Positions 6,680 to 15,769 of a stretch of 45,345 nucleotides of DNA are shown here, one piece after another (within the stretch, counting starts at the first letter, position 1; each line of letters opens with the position of its first letter). The stretch comes from Myxococcota bacterium (GTDB taxonomy: Bacteria; Myxococcota_A; UBA9160; UBA4427): positions 1 through 45,345 of the forward strand of contig JASMLK010000129.1 in assembly GCA_030748735.1 (NCBI GenBank), written 5' to 3'. A model generated the notes under the pieces. That model had not been told where the DNA came from. It did not search any database and was given only the letters and a program-made list of their open reading frames with translations. A program made the position numbers and the translations under genes.

Positions 6680-9420
6680 AGGCGACGTCCGCACGCGACA
6701 CGCCGATGATGCGCCAGTACCTGGCGATCAAGGCCGATCATCCCGACGCGATCCTGTGTTATCGCATGGGCGACTTCTACGAGTTGTTCCTCGACGACGC
6801 CGTGCTCGTGGCGCCGCTGATCGACATCACGCTCACCAGTCGCGACAAGGACAAGACCGACCCGGTGCCGATGTGTGGCTTTCCCGTGCACGCGGCGGAC
6901 GGCTACATCAAGCGCCTCGCCGAACTCGGCCACCGGGTGGCGATCTGCGAGCAGGTGGAAGATCCGAAGGAGTCGGGCGGCAAGCGCCTGGTGAAGCGCG
7001 CGGTAGTCGAGGTCGTGACGCCGGGGCTCGTGGGCGATCCGAGTGGGCTCGACGCCCGGCGCGAGGTCTCGGTGATGTCGGTGGCGATGCGCGCGGCCGG
7101 CGAACCCGTGGGCCTCGCGATTCTAGACGCCTCCACCGGCGACTTCCGCGCCACGCGCGTCGAAGCGTCGAAGGGCGAGGCGATTCCCGAACTCGTCACC
7201 AGTGAGCTGCGCCGCGTTTCTCCGCGTGAAATCCTCTGTGACAGCGAAACGCGAGAAGCGCTGGCCGCGATGGTCGAAGTCGGGCTCCCCGCGACGGTGC
7301 TGACACAGGTGCCGGCCACCACCTTCGACCCCACGCTCGTGCCGGTGCTTCCGGAAGGCATGTCGCAGGACCCGGCTGCGCCCGATGCCTGTGCGGCCGC
7401 CGCGCTGGTCCAATACCTCGGCACGAATCAGCCTTCGGCCCTCGAACACGCGCCGCGGCTTCGCAACTACCACCTCGGCGACACCATGGTGCTCGACGAG
7501 GCGACGCGCACGCATCTCGAACTGTTCGAGAACAACGAAGACCGTGGCCGCAGTGGGACCCTGCTCGAACGTCTCGATGCGAGCGCGACGCCGCTCGGGG
7601 CGCGTCGTGTCGCACATTGGCTTCGCTATCCGCTGCTCGACCCGGGCGCCATTCGTGCGCGCCAGGAGGGTGTTGCGTATCTCGCCGAGCACGACCGCTT
7701 GCGGGCGTCCTTGCGCGAAGCCCTCGCCCCCGTGCGTGACCTCGAACGCATCCTCACCAAGGCGATCCGTCCCACCGCGACGCCGCGTGATCTGGGCGTC
7801 TTGCGTAGCTCTCTCGATGCCCTGCCGCAGGTGACCGAGAGCCTGGGCGGCGCCCACGACCTCGCGCCCGGCCAGGCCCTGCCCGCAGAGCTGACGCCTC
7901 CGACGGCGCTCCCCGAAGTGACGAGCCTGCTCTGGGACGCGCTGATCGACGAACCGCCGGTGGTTGCGCGCGGTTCGCGCGGGGCCAACGAAACGGGATA
8001 CATCCGCGAAGGCCATCGCCCCGAACTCGACGCGCTGCGCGAGAGCGCGGGCAAGGGGCGCGAGTGGATCGCCGGCCTCGAAGCCAGCGAGCGCGAGCGC
8101 ACGGGCATCGCGAACCTCAGGGTGAAGTTCCACCCGGTGCACGGCTATTCGCTCGAGGTGTCGAAGGCACAGCTCGACAAGGTGCCCGACGACTACACGC
8201 GCAAGCAGACCCTGGCCAACGTCGAACGCTTCACCACCGAAGAACTCGCGGAAGTGCAGGGGCGGGTGATGGGCGCCAACGAGCGCGCGGCTGCACTCGA
8301 GCGCGAGATCCTCGAAGCCGTGCGCCAGGAAATCGTCGCCCATGCGAGCGAGATCCGCGTCGCCGCAGACGCCGTGGCGAACATCGACGCGATTGCATCG
8401 TTGGCCGAAGTCGCACGCCGCGAAGCCTGGGTTCGTCCCGAAGTACACGACGGCGAGACGATCGAGATCAGCGCGGGGCGTCACCCGGTCGTCGAAGCCT
8501 TTCTCGCGGCTTCGGGTGATGCGGGGTTCGTGCCGAACGACACCAGCCTCGACCCGGAAGACGCGCAGATCCTCCTGCTCACCGGCCCGAACATGTCGGG
8601 TAAGAGCACCTATCTGCGACAGGTCGCGCTCGTCGTCTTGATGGCGCAGACCGGCAGCTGGGTGCCGGCGGAAAGCGCGTCGATCGGCATCGTCGATCGC
8701 ATCTTCACGCGCGTGGGCGCTTCGGATCGCCTTGCGCGCGGCGAGTCGACCTTCATGGTCGAGATGCGGGAGACCGCCGAGATCCTGCGCGGGGCAACTC
8801 GCGCGAGTCTCTTGATCCTCGACGAGATCGGCCGCGGGACCAGCACCTTCGACGGGCTTTCGATCGCGTGGGCGGTACTCGAGCATCTGCACGACACGCC
8901 TGGGCTTCATGCCCGCACACTATTCGCAACGCACTACCACGAACTCACCGATCTCGCGCGCACCCGCAGCCGCGTTCGCAACGGGCACTTCGAAGCGCGC
9001 GAGTGGAAGGACGAAGTCGTCTTCCTGCGTCGCCTGGTGACGGGCGGCGCGAGTCGCTCGTACGGGATCGCGGTCGCGCAACTCGCGGGCCTGCCCGGTT
9101 CGGTGATCGAACGCGCGAAGCAGATCCTCGCGAACCTCGAAGGGGATGAACTCGACCCGGAAGGCGCACCGCGTCTCGCGCGGCGAGCCACCTCTGATTC
9201 CAGCGACAACCCTGCGGTGCACGACGAAGGTCCCCCCGACCAACTCACGCTTGCCCTCGCGAGCCCCGCTCCCGATCTACCACCCGACCCCCGACCCCCC
9301 GAAGAAGAAGCCGTGCTCGACGCCTTGCGCGAGGTCGACCCCAATGCGACCGCGCCCATAGACGCACTCGTCCTGTTGGGACGCCTGCACGCGCAGCTTT
9401 CGGGGAGGGGAGGGACGTGA
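6676..9420 (+). CDS. mutS: DNA mismatch repair protein MutS
   Basis: Mismatch-recognition ATPase of 914 residues. The N-terminus has TPMMRQYLAIK and GDFYELF, whose Phe-x-Glu contacts the mispaired base. The ABC ATPase has Walker A TGPNMSGKS (about residues 636-644), the signature and Walker B region LLILDEIGRGTST, and ATHYHEL. The family's usual end (DALREVDPN...ALVLLGRLH) is complete. The open frame runs 459 bases further upstream, but that part lies inside the preceding TPR gene in another frame. GTG 6676 is chosen because GGAGG is 6 bases before it and it overlaps the previous stop as GTGA. No mutL is nearby. Confidence 0.97.
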   Translation: MKATSARDTPMMRQYLAIKADHPDAILCYRMGDFYELFLDDAVLVAPLIDITLTSRDKDKTDPVPMCGFPVHAADGYIKRLAELGHRVAICEQVEDPKESGGKRLVKRAVVEVVTPGLVGDPSGLDARREVSVMSVAMRAAGEPVGLAILDASTGDFRATRVEASKGEAIPELVTSELRRVSPREILCDSETREALAAMVEVGLPATVLTQVPATTFDPTLVPVLPEGMSQDPAAPDACAAAALVQYLGTNQPSALEHAPRLRNYHLGDTMVLDEATRTHLELFENNEDRGRSGTLLERLDASATPLGARRVAHWLRYPLLDPGAIRARQEGVAYLAEHDRLRASLREALAPVRDLERILTKAIRPTATPRDLGVLRSSLDALPQVTESLGGAHDLAPGQALPAELTPPTALPEVTSLLWDALIDEPPVVARGSRGANETGYIREGHRPELDALRESAGKGREWIAGLEASERERTGIANLRVKFHPVHGYSLEVSKAQLDKVPDDYTRKQTLANVERFTTEELAEVQGRVMGANERAAALEREILEAVRQEIVAHASEIRVAADAVANIDAIASLAEVARREAWVRPEVHDGETIEISAGRHPVVEAFLAASGDAGFVPNDTSLDPEDAQILLLTGPNMSGKSTYLRQVALVVLMAQTGSWVPAESASIGIVDRIFTRVGASDRLARGESTFMVEMRETAEILRGATRASLLILDEIGRGTSTFDGLSIAWAVLEHLHDTPGLHARTLFATHYHELTDLARTRSRVRNGHFEAREWKDEVVFLRRLVTGGASRSYGIAVAQLAGLPGSVIERAKQILANLEGDELDPEGAPRLARRATSDSSDNPAVHDEGPPDQLTLALASPAPDLPPDPRPPEEEAVLDALREVDPNATAPIDALVLLGRLHAQLSGRGGT

Positions 9421-10625
9421 TCGGGGCGTTTGCGAGATCATCGACGGCCCGGCGGGCGCTCGTGCTCGTGTTGTTCCTCCCCATGCTGCTGGCGGTGAAG
9501 CGACCGGCGGGGCTGGGGGATGTCGCAGACGTGCGCACCTGGTCGCACGACGACTACACGCGGGTCGTCGTCGAGATGACGCGCCCGGTCGGCGAGATCG
9601 ACGTCAAGCGACTCACCGCGAATCGCAAGGCGGGACGGCCGGACCGGCTCTACCTCGATCTGCCGAAGATCTGGGTGGGGCGCGACTTCGAAGAGGGCAT
9701 TCCGATCGGGGATGGTCTGCTGCGCGGCGTGCGACTCGGGCAGAACACGCTCACCACGAGTCGCCTGGTGATCGACCTCGAACGCTACGCGCGGCACCGC
9801 TTGCTGGTGTTGCGTTCACCGCACCGCGTCGTGATCGATGTCTACGGCGATCGAAAGCGCAGCGACGTGGGGATCGGGGAGAGCCGGACGCAAAGGACGC
9901 CCAACGGCCGTCTCTCTATTCCGCTGCGTCGGATCCAGACCGTGGTGATCGACCCGGGACACGGCGGCAAGGACCCGGGTGCGATCGGCGTGGGGGGCCT
10001 GCGCGAGAAGAACGTGAACCTCCGCCTCTCGAAGATGATCGGCCAACGACTCGAGAAGCAGGGCTTCGATGTCGTCTACACGCGCAAAGACGATCGCTAC
10101 CTGAGTCTCGAAGAGCGCACCGTGATGGCCGAAGCCGCGAAGGGAGATCTCTTCGTTTCGGTCCACGCCAACGCGTCGACGCGGCGCGCTACGCGCGGGA
10201 TCGAGATCTACTCTCTCGACGAAAACCACGAGCGGCACAGCCTCGACGTCGCCGCCCGCGAAAACGGCGTGTCCCGAAGCGAAGTCGATTCGCTCCAGCG
10301 CGCGATGGCGAAGCTCCACGTGCACGAAAATTCGGAGCACTCGGTTGCGCTCGCCAATGCTGTGCACGGCCAGCTGCTCCCCGGGCTGCGCAAGAAGTAC
10401 AAGAGCGTCCCCGACCTCGGCGTGAAGAAGGGGCCGTTCTATGTGCTCTTCCTTTCGAGCATGCCCGCGATCCTGCTCGAAAGCGGCTTTCTGACCAACA
10501 AGTACGACGCGCGCCTGCTGCGCAGTGAGAGCTATCTGCGGAGCATGGCGGATCACATCGCGCAGGGACTCACGGACTATCGACAGCGCGGCCGGCAGAT
10601 CGCTTCGAGCGGGGCCGCCCAATGA
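9417..10625 (+). CDS. N-acetylmuramoyl-L-alanine amidase with AMIN domain
   Basis: Periplasmic zinc enzyme that cuts the amide bond between MurNAc and the peptide stem during cell separation. The 402 residues comprise an N-terminal hydrophobic signal (VLVLFLPMLLA), an AMIN domain (about residues 35-135, septum/peptidoglycan targeting) and an Amidase_3 domain from about 175. Zinc and catalytic motifs visible are DPGHGGKDPGAIG, LREKNVNL, SVHANAS and LLESGFLTN. The layout matches AmiC-type enzymes. The start overlaps the mutS stop (GTGA), and its stop overlaps the glnD ATG. Confidence 0.92.
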   Translation: MIGAFARSSTARRALVLVLFLPMLLAVKRPAGLGDVADVRTWSHDDYTRVVVEMTRPVGEIDVKRLTANRKAGRPDRLYLDLPKIWVGRDFEEGIPIGDGLLRGVRLGQNTLTTSRLVIDLERYARHRLLVLRSPHRVVIDVYGDRKRSDVGIGESRTQRTPNGRLSIPLRRIQTVVIDPGHGGKDPGAIGVGGLREKNVNLRLSKMIGQRLEKQGFDVVYTRKDDRYLSLEERTVMAEAAKGDLFVSVHANASTRRATRGIEIYSLDENHERHSLDVAARENGVSRSEVDSLQRAMAKLHVHENSEHSVALANAVHGQLLPGLRKKYKSVPDLGVKKGPFYVLFLSSMPAILLESGFLTNKYDARLLRSESYLRSMADHIAQGLTDYRQRGRQIASSGAAQ

Positions 10626-13348
10626 GTGCGGCACCGGACGTCGAGCAGATCCTGCCCGAACTACGCCTGTGTGGTCCGGAACCCGAACGCGCACTGCCTT
10701 CCCGTGTGAAGCAGTACATCGCGGCGGTCCGCGAGTACCTGACCAGCCTTCACTACGAAGAGGCGAGCGGGATCGACGTGATCCACATGCATTCGGATCT
10801 CACCGACCGGCTCGTGCGGCGGCTCTTCCAACTCGCCGAAGAAAGCCTGCTGGCCGATGGGGGCGAACTCGAAACCGGTGTCTGTGTGGTCGCGGTCGGT
10901 GGCTACGCGCGCCGCGAGATGAACGTCCATTCCGACGTGGACCTGCTCGTCGTATACGAGGGCGAACTCACGCCCTACGTCGCGGCCATCGCCGAGCGGC
11001 TGCAGTACTGGATGTGGGACGCCGGCTTGCAGGTCGGATGTGCGACGCGTACGCCGTCGCAGACCGTAGACCTCGGTCGCGAGGACAACACGGTCCGCAC
11101 GGCGGTGCTCAACGCGCGCTTTCTGTGCGGCGACGGCGAGTTCTTCCACGAGTTCAGCGACACCATCCGGCGAGAACTCCTGCCGGACGTGGCCGAGTTC
11201 ATCGAAGAGCAGGTTCGCGTGGTGGAAGAGCGCCATGCCCGCTATGGCGAGAGTGCGTTCCTGTTGCAACCGAACATCAAGGAGGGCGTCGGCGGCCTGC
11301 GTGACTATCACGCAGCCTTCTGGGTGGCTCGTGCCGCGCAGCCGACGTCGCGAGACCTCGAGGACTTCCTCCATTTCGGGCTGCTCACCGAATCGGAAAT
11401 GGAGGACTACCGCGCCGCACTGAACTTCCTGTGGCGCGTGCGCAACGCGCTGCACATCGAAACGGGTCGTTACAACGACCAGATCAGTTTCGAACAGCAG
11501 GAGCGGATCGCCGAGGCGCTGGGCTACGGCACGCTGCACGGCTCGGGGCCGGAACTGTCGGTCGAACGCTTCATGCGCGACTACTACCGGCACGTGCGCA
11601 ACATCGAGAACTTCTCCGAACTCGTGATGGAGCAGTGTCGGGCGCGGGTGACCAAGGACTCCGGTGTCGAACGCGTCGTGACGGCCGAAGTCGATGGGTT
11701 CCGCGTCGTCGACGGGCACGTCGAGATCCCGCACGTGCAGCACCTGCGAGCGAACCCGGTGCGCCTGTTCACGGTCTTCAGTGTTGCGCAGACCTACGAA
11801 GCGCCGCTCTCGCGCATGGCGCGCCGCATGATTCGCGAAAACCTCGACCTCGTCGACGACGACTTCCGCGCGGCTCCGGAGTCGCGCGAGGCCTTCCTTT
11901 CGATTCTGAGCGGCGAAAACCGGGTCATGCGCTCACTCGTGACGATGAACGAGGAGGGGCTGCTCGCGGCCTTCCTGCCCGAATGGGAACACATTGTCTG
12001 TCGTTGGCAGCACGTGATCTATCACACCTACACGGTCGACATTCATTCGATCTTTCTCGTCGAAGAGCTGCGGCGACTGTCTCGCGGCAAGTACGAGAAG
12101 GCGCTGCCGAAGCTCACCGAATTGATGCACGACGTGGTGGATCACGAAGCGCTCTATCTCGGCTGCCTGCTGCACGACATCGGCAAGGGGTTCGGGGGCG
12201 ATCATTCGAACAAGGGTATCCCACGGGCGAGGGCCTGCGTCGAGCGGCTTGGACTGGATCCCGAGCGCACCGAACGCGTACTGTTTCTCGTGCAGCACCA
12301 CCTCTTGATGTCACATCTCGCCCAGAGCCGCGATCTTTCCGACCCCAAGGTGATTCTCGACTTCGCCCAGATCTGTGGAGATCGCCGCAACCTGCGTGCG
12401 CTCTATCTGCTCACCTTCGCGGACATGCGAGCTTCGTCGGTCGAAGCCTGGACCGAGTGGAAGGGGCATCTGCTGGCCGAACTCTTCGATCGCACGGCCG
12501 AGCTCCTCGAGTCGGGGCCGAGCAGTGGGCGGCTCGAGAAGGCCATGGAGTTGATCGAGGGGCGGGTCGAGGCGCGCCGCTCGGGCGCCCGCAGCGAACT
12601 CAAAAACCTCGGGTTCTCTGACGAGCGGATCGACGGCTACTTCGACGTCATGCCGCGGCGCTACTTCATCGCTCATACGCCGCGGCAGATCGCGCGACAC
12701 GCGAAGGTGGTGATTCGTCACTCCGGAGGCGAGCCCCTCGCAACGTCCTACCGCGAGATGCGGGGCGGGTTCACCGAGTTCGTATTGTGCGTGCAGGATG
12801 TGCCGGGCTTGTACTCGGAAGTCGCGGGCGTGTTGACCGCATGCCGCTTCGACATCCTGGGTTCTCACGTGTACACGTCGAGTGCCGGCTTTGCGCTCGA
12901 GATCTACCGCGTGGCGACCCCGGATGGGGGGCGTGACGAACGCGAACTCGCCTGGCGCACGGTCGAGAACGCGCTCGGAGATGTCCTGCACGGCGACAAG
13001 AGCGCCGCCGACCTGCTCACGGACCGCCGCCCCCTGCGCAAGAAGGCCCCGATCCGGAAGTTCGCACCGAAGGTACTCATCACCAACGAAGAGTCGGAGT
13101 TCTACACCCTCGTCGATGTCACCTCGGACGACCGGCGCGGGCTGCTCTACGACCTCACCAGTGTGATCGCGCGGCACGGTTGCAGCATCTACATCTCGAA
13201 GGTGGGGACCGTGCTCGACCAGGTGAAGGACACCTTCTACATCAAGGATGACCGGCTCAAGAAGATCACCGGCAGCGAAGCGCTCGCGTCCCTCGAGCGC
13301 GAACTCCGCTGTGCCGCCGACCCCGACGAAGAGGTCGCCGTTGGCTAG
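10622..13348 (+). CDS. glnD: [Protein-PII] uridylyltransferase / uridylyl-removing enzyme
   Basis: Nitrogen sensor that adds UMP to PII proteins and removes it according to glutamine. The 908 residues show the full GlnD order: nucleotidyltransferase with VGGYARREMNVHSDVDLLV, the GlnD linker with PNIKEGVGGLRDYH, an HD domain with CLLHDIGKGFGGDHS, and two C-terminal ACT domains (around GFTEFVLCVQDVPGLYSE and FYTLVDVTSDDRRGLL). The ATG overlaps the preceding stop (ATGA). The nucleotidyltransferase motif is GGYARRE rather than the common GGYGRGE, but the Ser-Asp-x-Asp metal site is intact. No glnB or glnA lies in the window. Confidence 0.96.
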   Translation: MSAAPDVEQILPELRLCGPEPERALPSRVKQYIAAVREYLTSLHYEEASGIDVIHMHSDLTDRLVRRLFQLAEESLLADGGELETGVCVVAVGGYARREMNVHSDVDLLVVYEGELTPYVAAIAERLQYWMWDAGLQVGCATRTPSQTVDLGREDNTVRTAVLNARFLCGDGEFFHEFSDTIRRELLPDVAEFIEEQVRVVEERHARYGESAFLLQPNIKEGVGGLRDYHAAFWVARAAQPTSRDLEDFLHFGLLTESEMEDYRAALNFLWRVRNALHIETGRYNDQISFEQQERIAEALGYGTLHGSGPELSVERFMRDYYRHVRNIENFSELVMEQCRARVTKDSGVERVVTAEVDGFRVVDGHVEIPHVQHLRANPVRLFTVFSVAQTYEAPLSRMARRMIRENLDLVDDDFRAAPESREAFLSILSGENRVMRSLVTMNEEGLLAAFLPEWEHIVCRWQHVIYHTYTVDIHSIFLVEELRRLSRGKYEKALPKLTELMHDVVDHEALYLGCLLHDIGKGFGGDHSNKGIPRARACVERLGLDPERTERVLFLVQHHLLMSHLAQSRDLSDPKVILDFAQICGDRRNLRALYLLTFADMRASSVEAWTEWKGHLLAELFDRTAELLESGPSSGRLEKAMELIEGRVEARRSGARSELKNLGFSDERIDGYFDVMPRRYFIAHTPRQIARHAKVVIRHSGGEPLATSYREMRGGFTEFVLCVQDVPGLYSEVAGVLTACRFDILGSHVYTSSAGFALEIYRVATPDGGRDERELAWRTVENALGDVLHGDKSAADLLTDRRPLRKKAPIRKFAPKVLITNEESEFYTLVDVTSDDRRGLLYDLTSVIARHGCSIYISKVGTVLDQVKDTFYIKDDRLKKITGSEALASLERELRCAADPDEEVAVG

Positions 13349-14330
13349 GCGAGCGGCGAAGCCGCATGCGGGTGAAGCGACGGAATCGGTCGGTGCGGCC
13401 GTCGATGCCTTCTTGAGCTACGCCCGGCTCGAACAGGGCCTCGCGCCGAATACCGTGGCGGCCTACGCGCGCGATCTCGCCCGTTTCGCCGACCTTGCAG
13501 GAGGCACCCCGACGAAGTCTATCGATCGCAGCCACGTCAATGCGTTCGTGAAACGGCTCGAACGCGATGGTCTCGCGGCGTCGAGTCGCGCGCGCGGTCT
13601 GGTTGCATTGCGCCGTCTGCTGCGCTTTCTGTGTGCGGAGGGCGTATTGGAGCACGATCCCAGCATCGGGATCGAGAGTCCGCGATCCGTACGCGCGTTG
13701 CCCAGGGTCCTGACGCCTGAAGAAAGCCAGGCGTTGATTCGGGCGTGCGGTGACGACGGGCCGATGGCACTGCGCGATCGCGCCATGCTCGAAGTGCTCT
13801 ACGGCGGTGGTCTTCGCGTAAGCGAACTCGTCGGGTTGCCGCTCGACGGACTCGATCGTCGTTCGGGTTTCTTGCGCGTGCTCGGCAAGGGTGGCCACGA
13901 GCGGATCGTGCCGCTCGGTGAGGTGGCACTCGACGCGGTGGGGACGTATCTCGATGAGGGACGTGAGGCGCTGCTCGGGCGACAGCCGGACCGCACGCGC
14001 GCGCTCTTCCTGACGCGGCGTGGTGGTCCGATGACGCGACAGAACTTCTTCACGCTGATCCGCAAGCTGGCGCTCCGCGCCGGCATCCCGCGCGACCGCG
14101 TTTCTCCCCACGTGCTGAGACACGCATTCGCGACCGACCTGCTCGAGGGCGGTGCCGACCTCCGTTCGATCCAGATGATGCTGGGGCACGCAGATCTCTC
14201 GACGACCGAGATCTATACCCATGTCAGTAACGGCCGCCTGCAGGACACCGTCGAGCGACATCATCCACGCGGTGGACGTGGTGGTGGAAGCGGAGCTCCG
14301 CGGCGTGGGGCACGCGGAAGTCGGTCGTGA
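13341..14330 (+). CDS. XerC/XerD-type tyrosine recombinase
   Basis: Site-specific tyrosine recombinase, probably for chromosome dimer resolution. It has an N-terminal SAM-like core-binding domain (AFLSYARLEQGLAPNTVAAY) and a catalytic domain with LYGGGLRVSELVGL (Arg), GKGGHERIVPLG (Lys), HVLRHAFATDLL (His-x-x-Arg), LGHADLSTTEIYTHVS (His and nucleophile Tyr). The C-terminus HHPRG is XerD-like, with an added Gly/Arg-rich tail. The frame is open from 13248, but TTG 13341 is preferred: GAAGAGG is 6 bases upstream and it gives the normal N-terminus plus an 8-base overlap with glnD. XerC versus XerD cannot be decided. Confidence 0.92.
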   Translation: MARRAAKPHAGEATESVGAAVDAFLSYARLEQGLAPNTVAAYARDLARFADLAGGTPTKSIDRSHVNAFVKRLERDGLAASSRARGLVALRRLLRFLCAEGVLEHDPSIGIESPRSVRALPRVLTPEESQALIRACGDDGPMALRDRAMLEVLYGGGLRVSELVGLPLDGLDRRSGFLRVLGKGGHERIVPLGEVALDAVGTYLDEGREALLGRQPDRTRALFLTRRGGPMTRQNFFTLIRKLALRAGIPRDRVSPHVLRHAFATDLLEGGADLRSIQMMLGHADLSTTEIYTHVSNGRLQDTVERHHPRGGRGGGSGAPRRGARGSRS

Positions 14331-15661
14331 GCGCAGGCCTGGCAACGGACATCACGGCGCTCCTTCCGGATGCGCAGCGCGAAGCGGTGGCGCTTCTCAC
14401 CGAGGCGGCGGACGATGCGAACGTCACCTTGTATTGGGTAGGCGGACCGGTGCGCGATGCACTGCTCGGCCGTTCCGTCACGGACATCGACCTGCTGGTC
14501 GCAGGGGCGGGCGATCAACCGATGGGCGTCTTGCAGAAGCTCGCGCGAAGTGTCGTGGGAGCGGACGCCCCTCTGCGTGAGAACGCCCGCTTCTTCACGC
14601 TTTCTTTCGTGGTCGACGACCTACGTGTCGATGTCGCAGCGTTGCGCAACGAGCACTACGAGGGCATGGGCGCGCTTCCGAAGGTCGAAGTGGGAACGCT
14701 GGAGCAGGATCTCCTGCGCCGCGACTTCACCGTAAATGCGCTCGCGGTCCCGCTGATATCCACCGAGGCCGACGGTGAAGAGTCGATTGCGGACAGCGTC
14801 ATCGATCTGGTCGAAGGCTGCGCGGACCTCGAAGCCAGAACCTTGCGTGTGTTGCACCCGCGCAGCTTCCACGATGATCCGACCCGCGCTTTGCGCGCGG
14901 CCCGTTTCGCGGCACGACTCGAATTCAAACTGGCACGCACCACACGGACGCAGTTGCGCGATGCCATTCGCGATGGTGCCTTTGGCGGCGTGAGCGGCGA
15001 CCGTCTGCGGCGCGAGTTCGAAAAGCTCTTCGCAGAAACCGCGAAGGGTGTAGACCCTGCAGCCGCCCTCAAGCGCCTCGACGACTGGCACGTCCTCGGC
15101 GCCCTCGAACCCGGGCTCGAACTTCGCCGCGAAGCGCGCGCACCGCTTCGACGTCTCGGCCAGGCCCTGGCCGATCCCCCCTGGCGCCCACGCAATCATC
15201 GCCCCTGGGTGAGCGGCCTATGTGTCTGGCTTCGCCCACTCGGTCCAGCACTTCGCAAGCGCAGCGTGCAGCGACTGTCGGTACGCGGAGAGGTCGCGGA
15301 ACGAATCGTGAACTTCGACCGCACCCTCCGCCGCGCAACGAAGTCCCTCGAAGGAACCCGCGGCCGCGGCGCAGCCGACCGGGTCCTCTCGACGCTCGAC
15401 GAAGACCAACTCTTCGCCTTCTACGCATCCTGCTCCGCGCCGCTACGACGCCGCGTCATACGCTGGGCCGCCGAAGACCGGGAACGACGCCTGCCTATCA
15501 CCGGCCGGGACCTGTCGGCCGCGGGCTTCGAAGGACCGCTGCTGGGTGATGCGCTCGCGCGGGTGCGCGCGGCGTATCTCGACGGCGAAGTGGCGAATCG
15601 CGAAGAGGCGATGGCCCTGGCGCGCGAGATCGCGCGCCGCGGTCGCGCACGCAAGCGATAG
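14327..15661 (+). CDS. tRNA nucleotidyltransferase / poly(A) polymerase family protein
   Basis: Class II nucleotidyltransferase that builds or repairs the CCA end of tRNAs, or adds poly(A). The head domain shows WVGGPVRDALLGR, then DIDLLV (metal-binding Asp-x-Asp), LRVDVAALR, and RRDFTVNALA; the RNA/NTP-binding region includes HDDPTRALRAARFAARL. Length is 444 residues. No HD phosphohydrolase domain is visible in the C-terminal helical part. The GTG start overlaps the xer stop (GTGA), so it ends the forward run from lapA. CCA-adding and poly(A) activities cannot be told apart by motif reading, hence no symbol. Confidence 0.88.
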   Translation: MSAGLATDITALLPDAQREAVALLTEAADDANVTLYWVGGPVRDALLGRSVTDIDLLVAGAGDQPMGVLQKLARSVVGADAPLRENARFFTLSFVVDDLRVDVAALRNEHYEGMGALPKVEVGTLEQDLLRRDFTVNALAVPLISTEADGEESIADSVIDLVEGCADLEARTLRVLHPRSFHDDPTRALRAARFAARLEFKLARTTRTQLRDAIRDGAFGGVSGDRLRREFEKLFAETAKGVDPAAALKRLDDWHVLGALEPGLELRREARAPLRRLGQALADPPWRPRNHRPWVSGLCVWLRPLGPALRKRSVQRLSVRGEVAERIVNFDRTLRRATKSLEGTRGRGAADRVLSTLDEDQLFAFYASCSAPLRRRVIRWAAEDRERRLPITGRDLSAAGFEGPLLGDALARVRAAYLDGEVANREEAMALAREIARRGRARKR

Positions 15662-15697
15662 AACAGCCTTGAAGTCCTCGGCGAAGGTAAGGACAAT

Positions 15698-15711
15698 TCG
15701 CTTTGAAGCGA
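15698..15711. other. Short inverted repeat after cca-type gene
   Basis: TCGCTT and AAGCGA form a 6-bp inverted repeat separated by two bases. It lies just beyond the CCA-like end of the tRNA-like element on the minus strand and 36 bases after the forward gene's stop. It lacks a T-run. It could be a weak shared terminator between convergent transcripts. Confidence 0.3.
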
Positions 15712-15713
15712 GT

Positions 15714-15766
15714 TGGTGGTGGGGACGTGATTCGAACACGACGTTGGCTCCGGCGAACGCCCCTCC
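15714..15766 (-). other. tRNA-like 3' end (acceptor stem, T-arm, CCA) without D and anticodon arms
   Basis: Read on the minus strand, GGAGGGG (15766-15760) can pair with CCCCACC (15724-15718) with one mismatch. The T-arm is TCGTG, loop TTCGAAT, CACGT (four pairs), and the element ends with ACCA. The 18 bases in the middle form only CGTT/AACG around a loop, so there is no anticodon arm. It begins 3 bases after the stop of the transglycosylase gene. It may be a tRNA remnant or an old integration-site scar; chance resemblance is possible. Confidence 0.3.
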
Positions 15767-15769
15767 GCC

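Noticed and set aside
7123..8910. 595-codon minus-strand open frame across mutS
   Set aside because: Antisense shadow of MutS caused by high GC; Arg/His-rich with no recognisable domain or ribosome site.
13341..14330. Xer-like recombinase as an integrase of a mobile element
   Set aside because: It is embedded by overlapping codons in a housekeeping gene run and has a XerC/D-type length and C-terminus.
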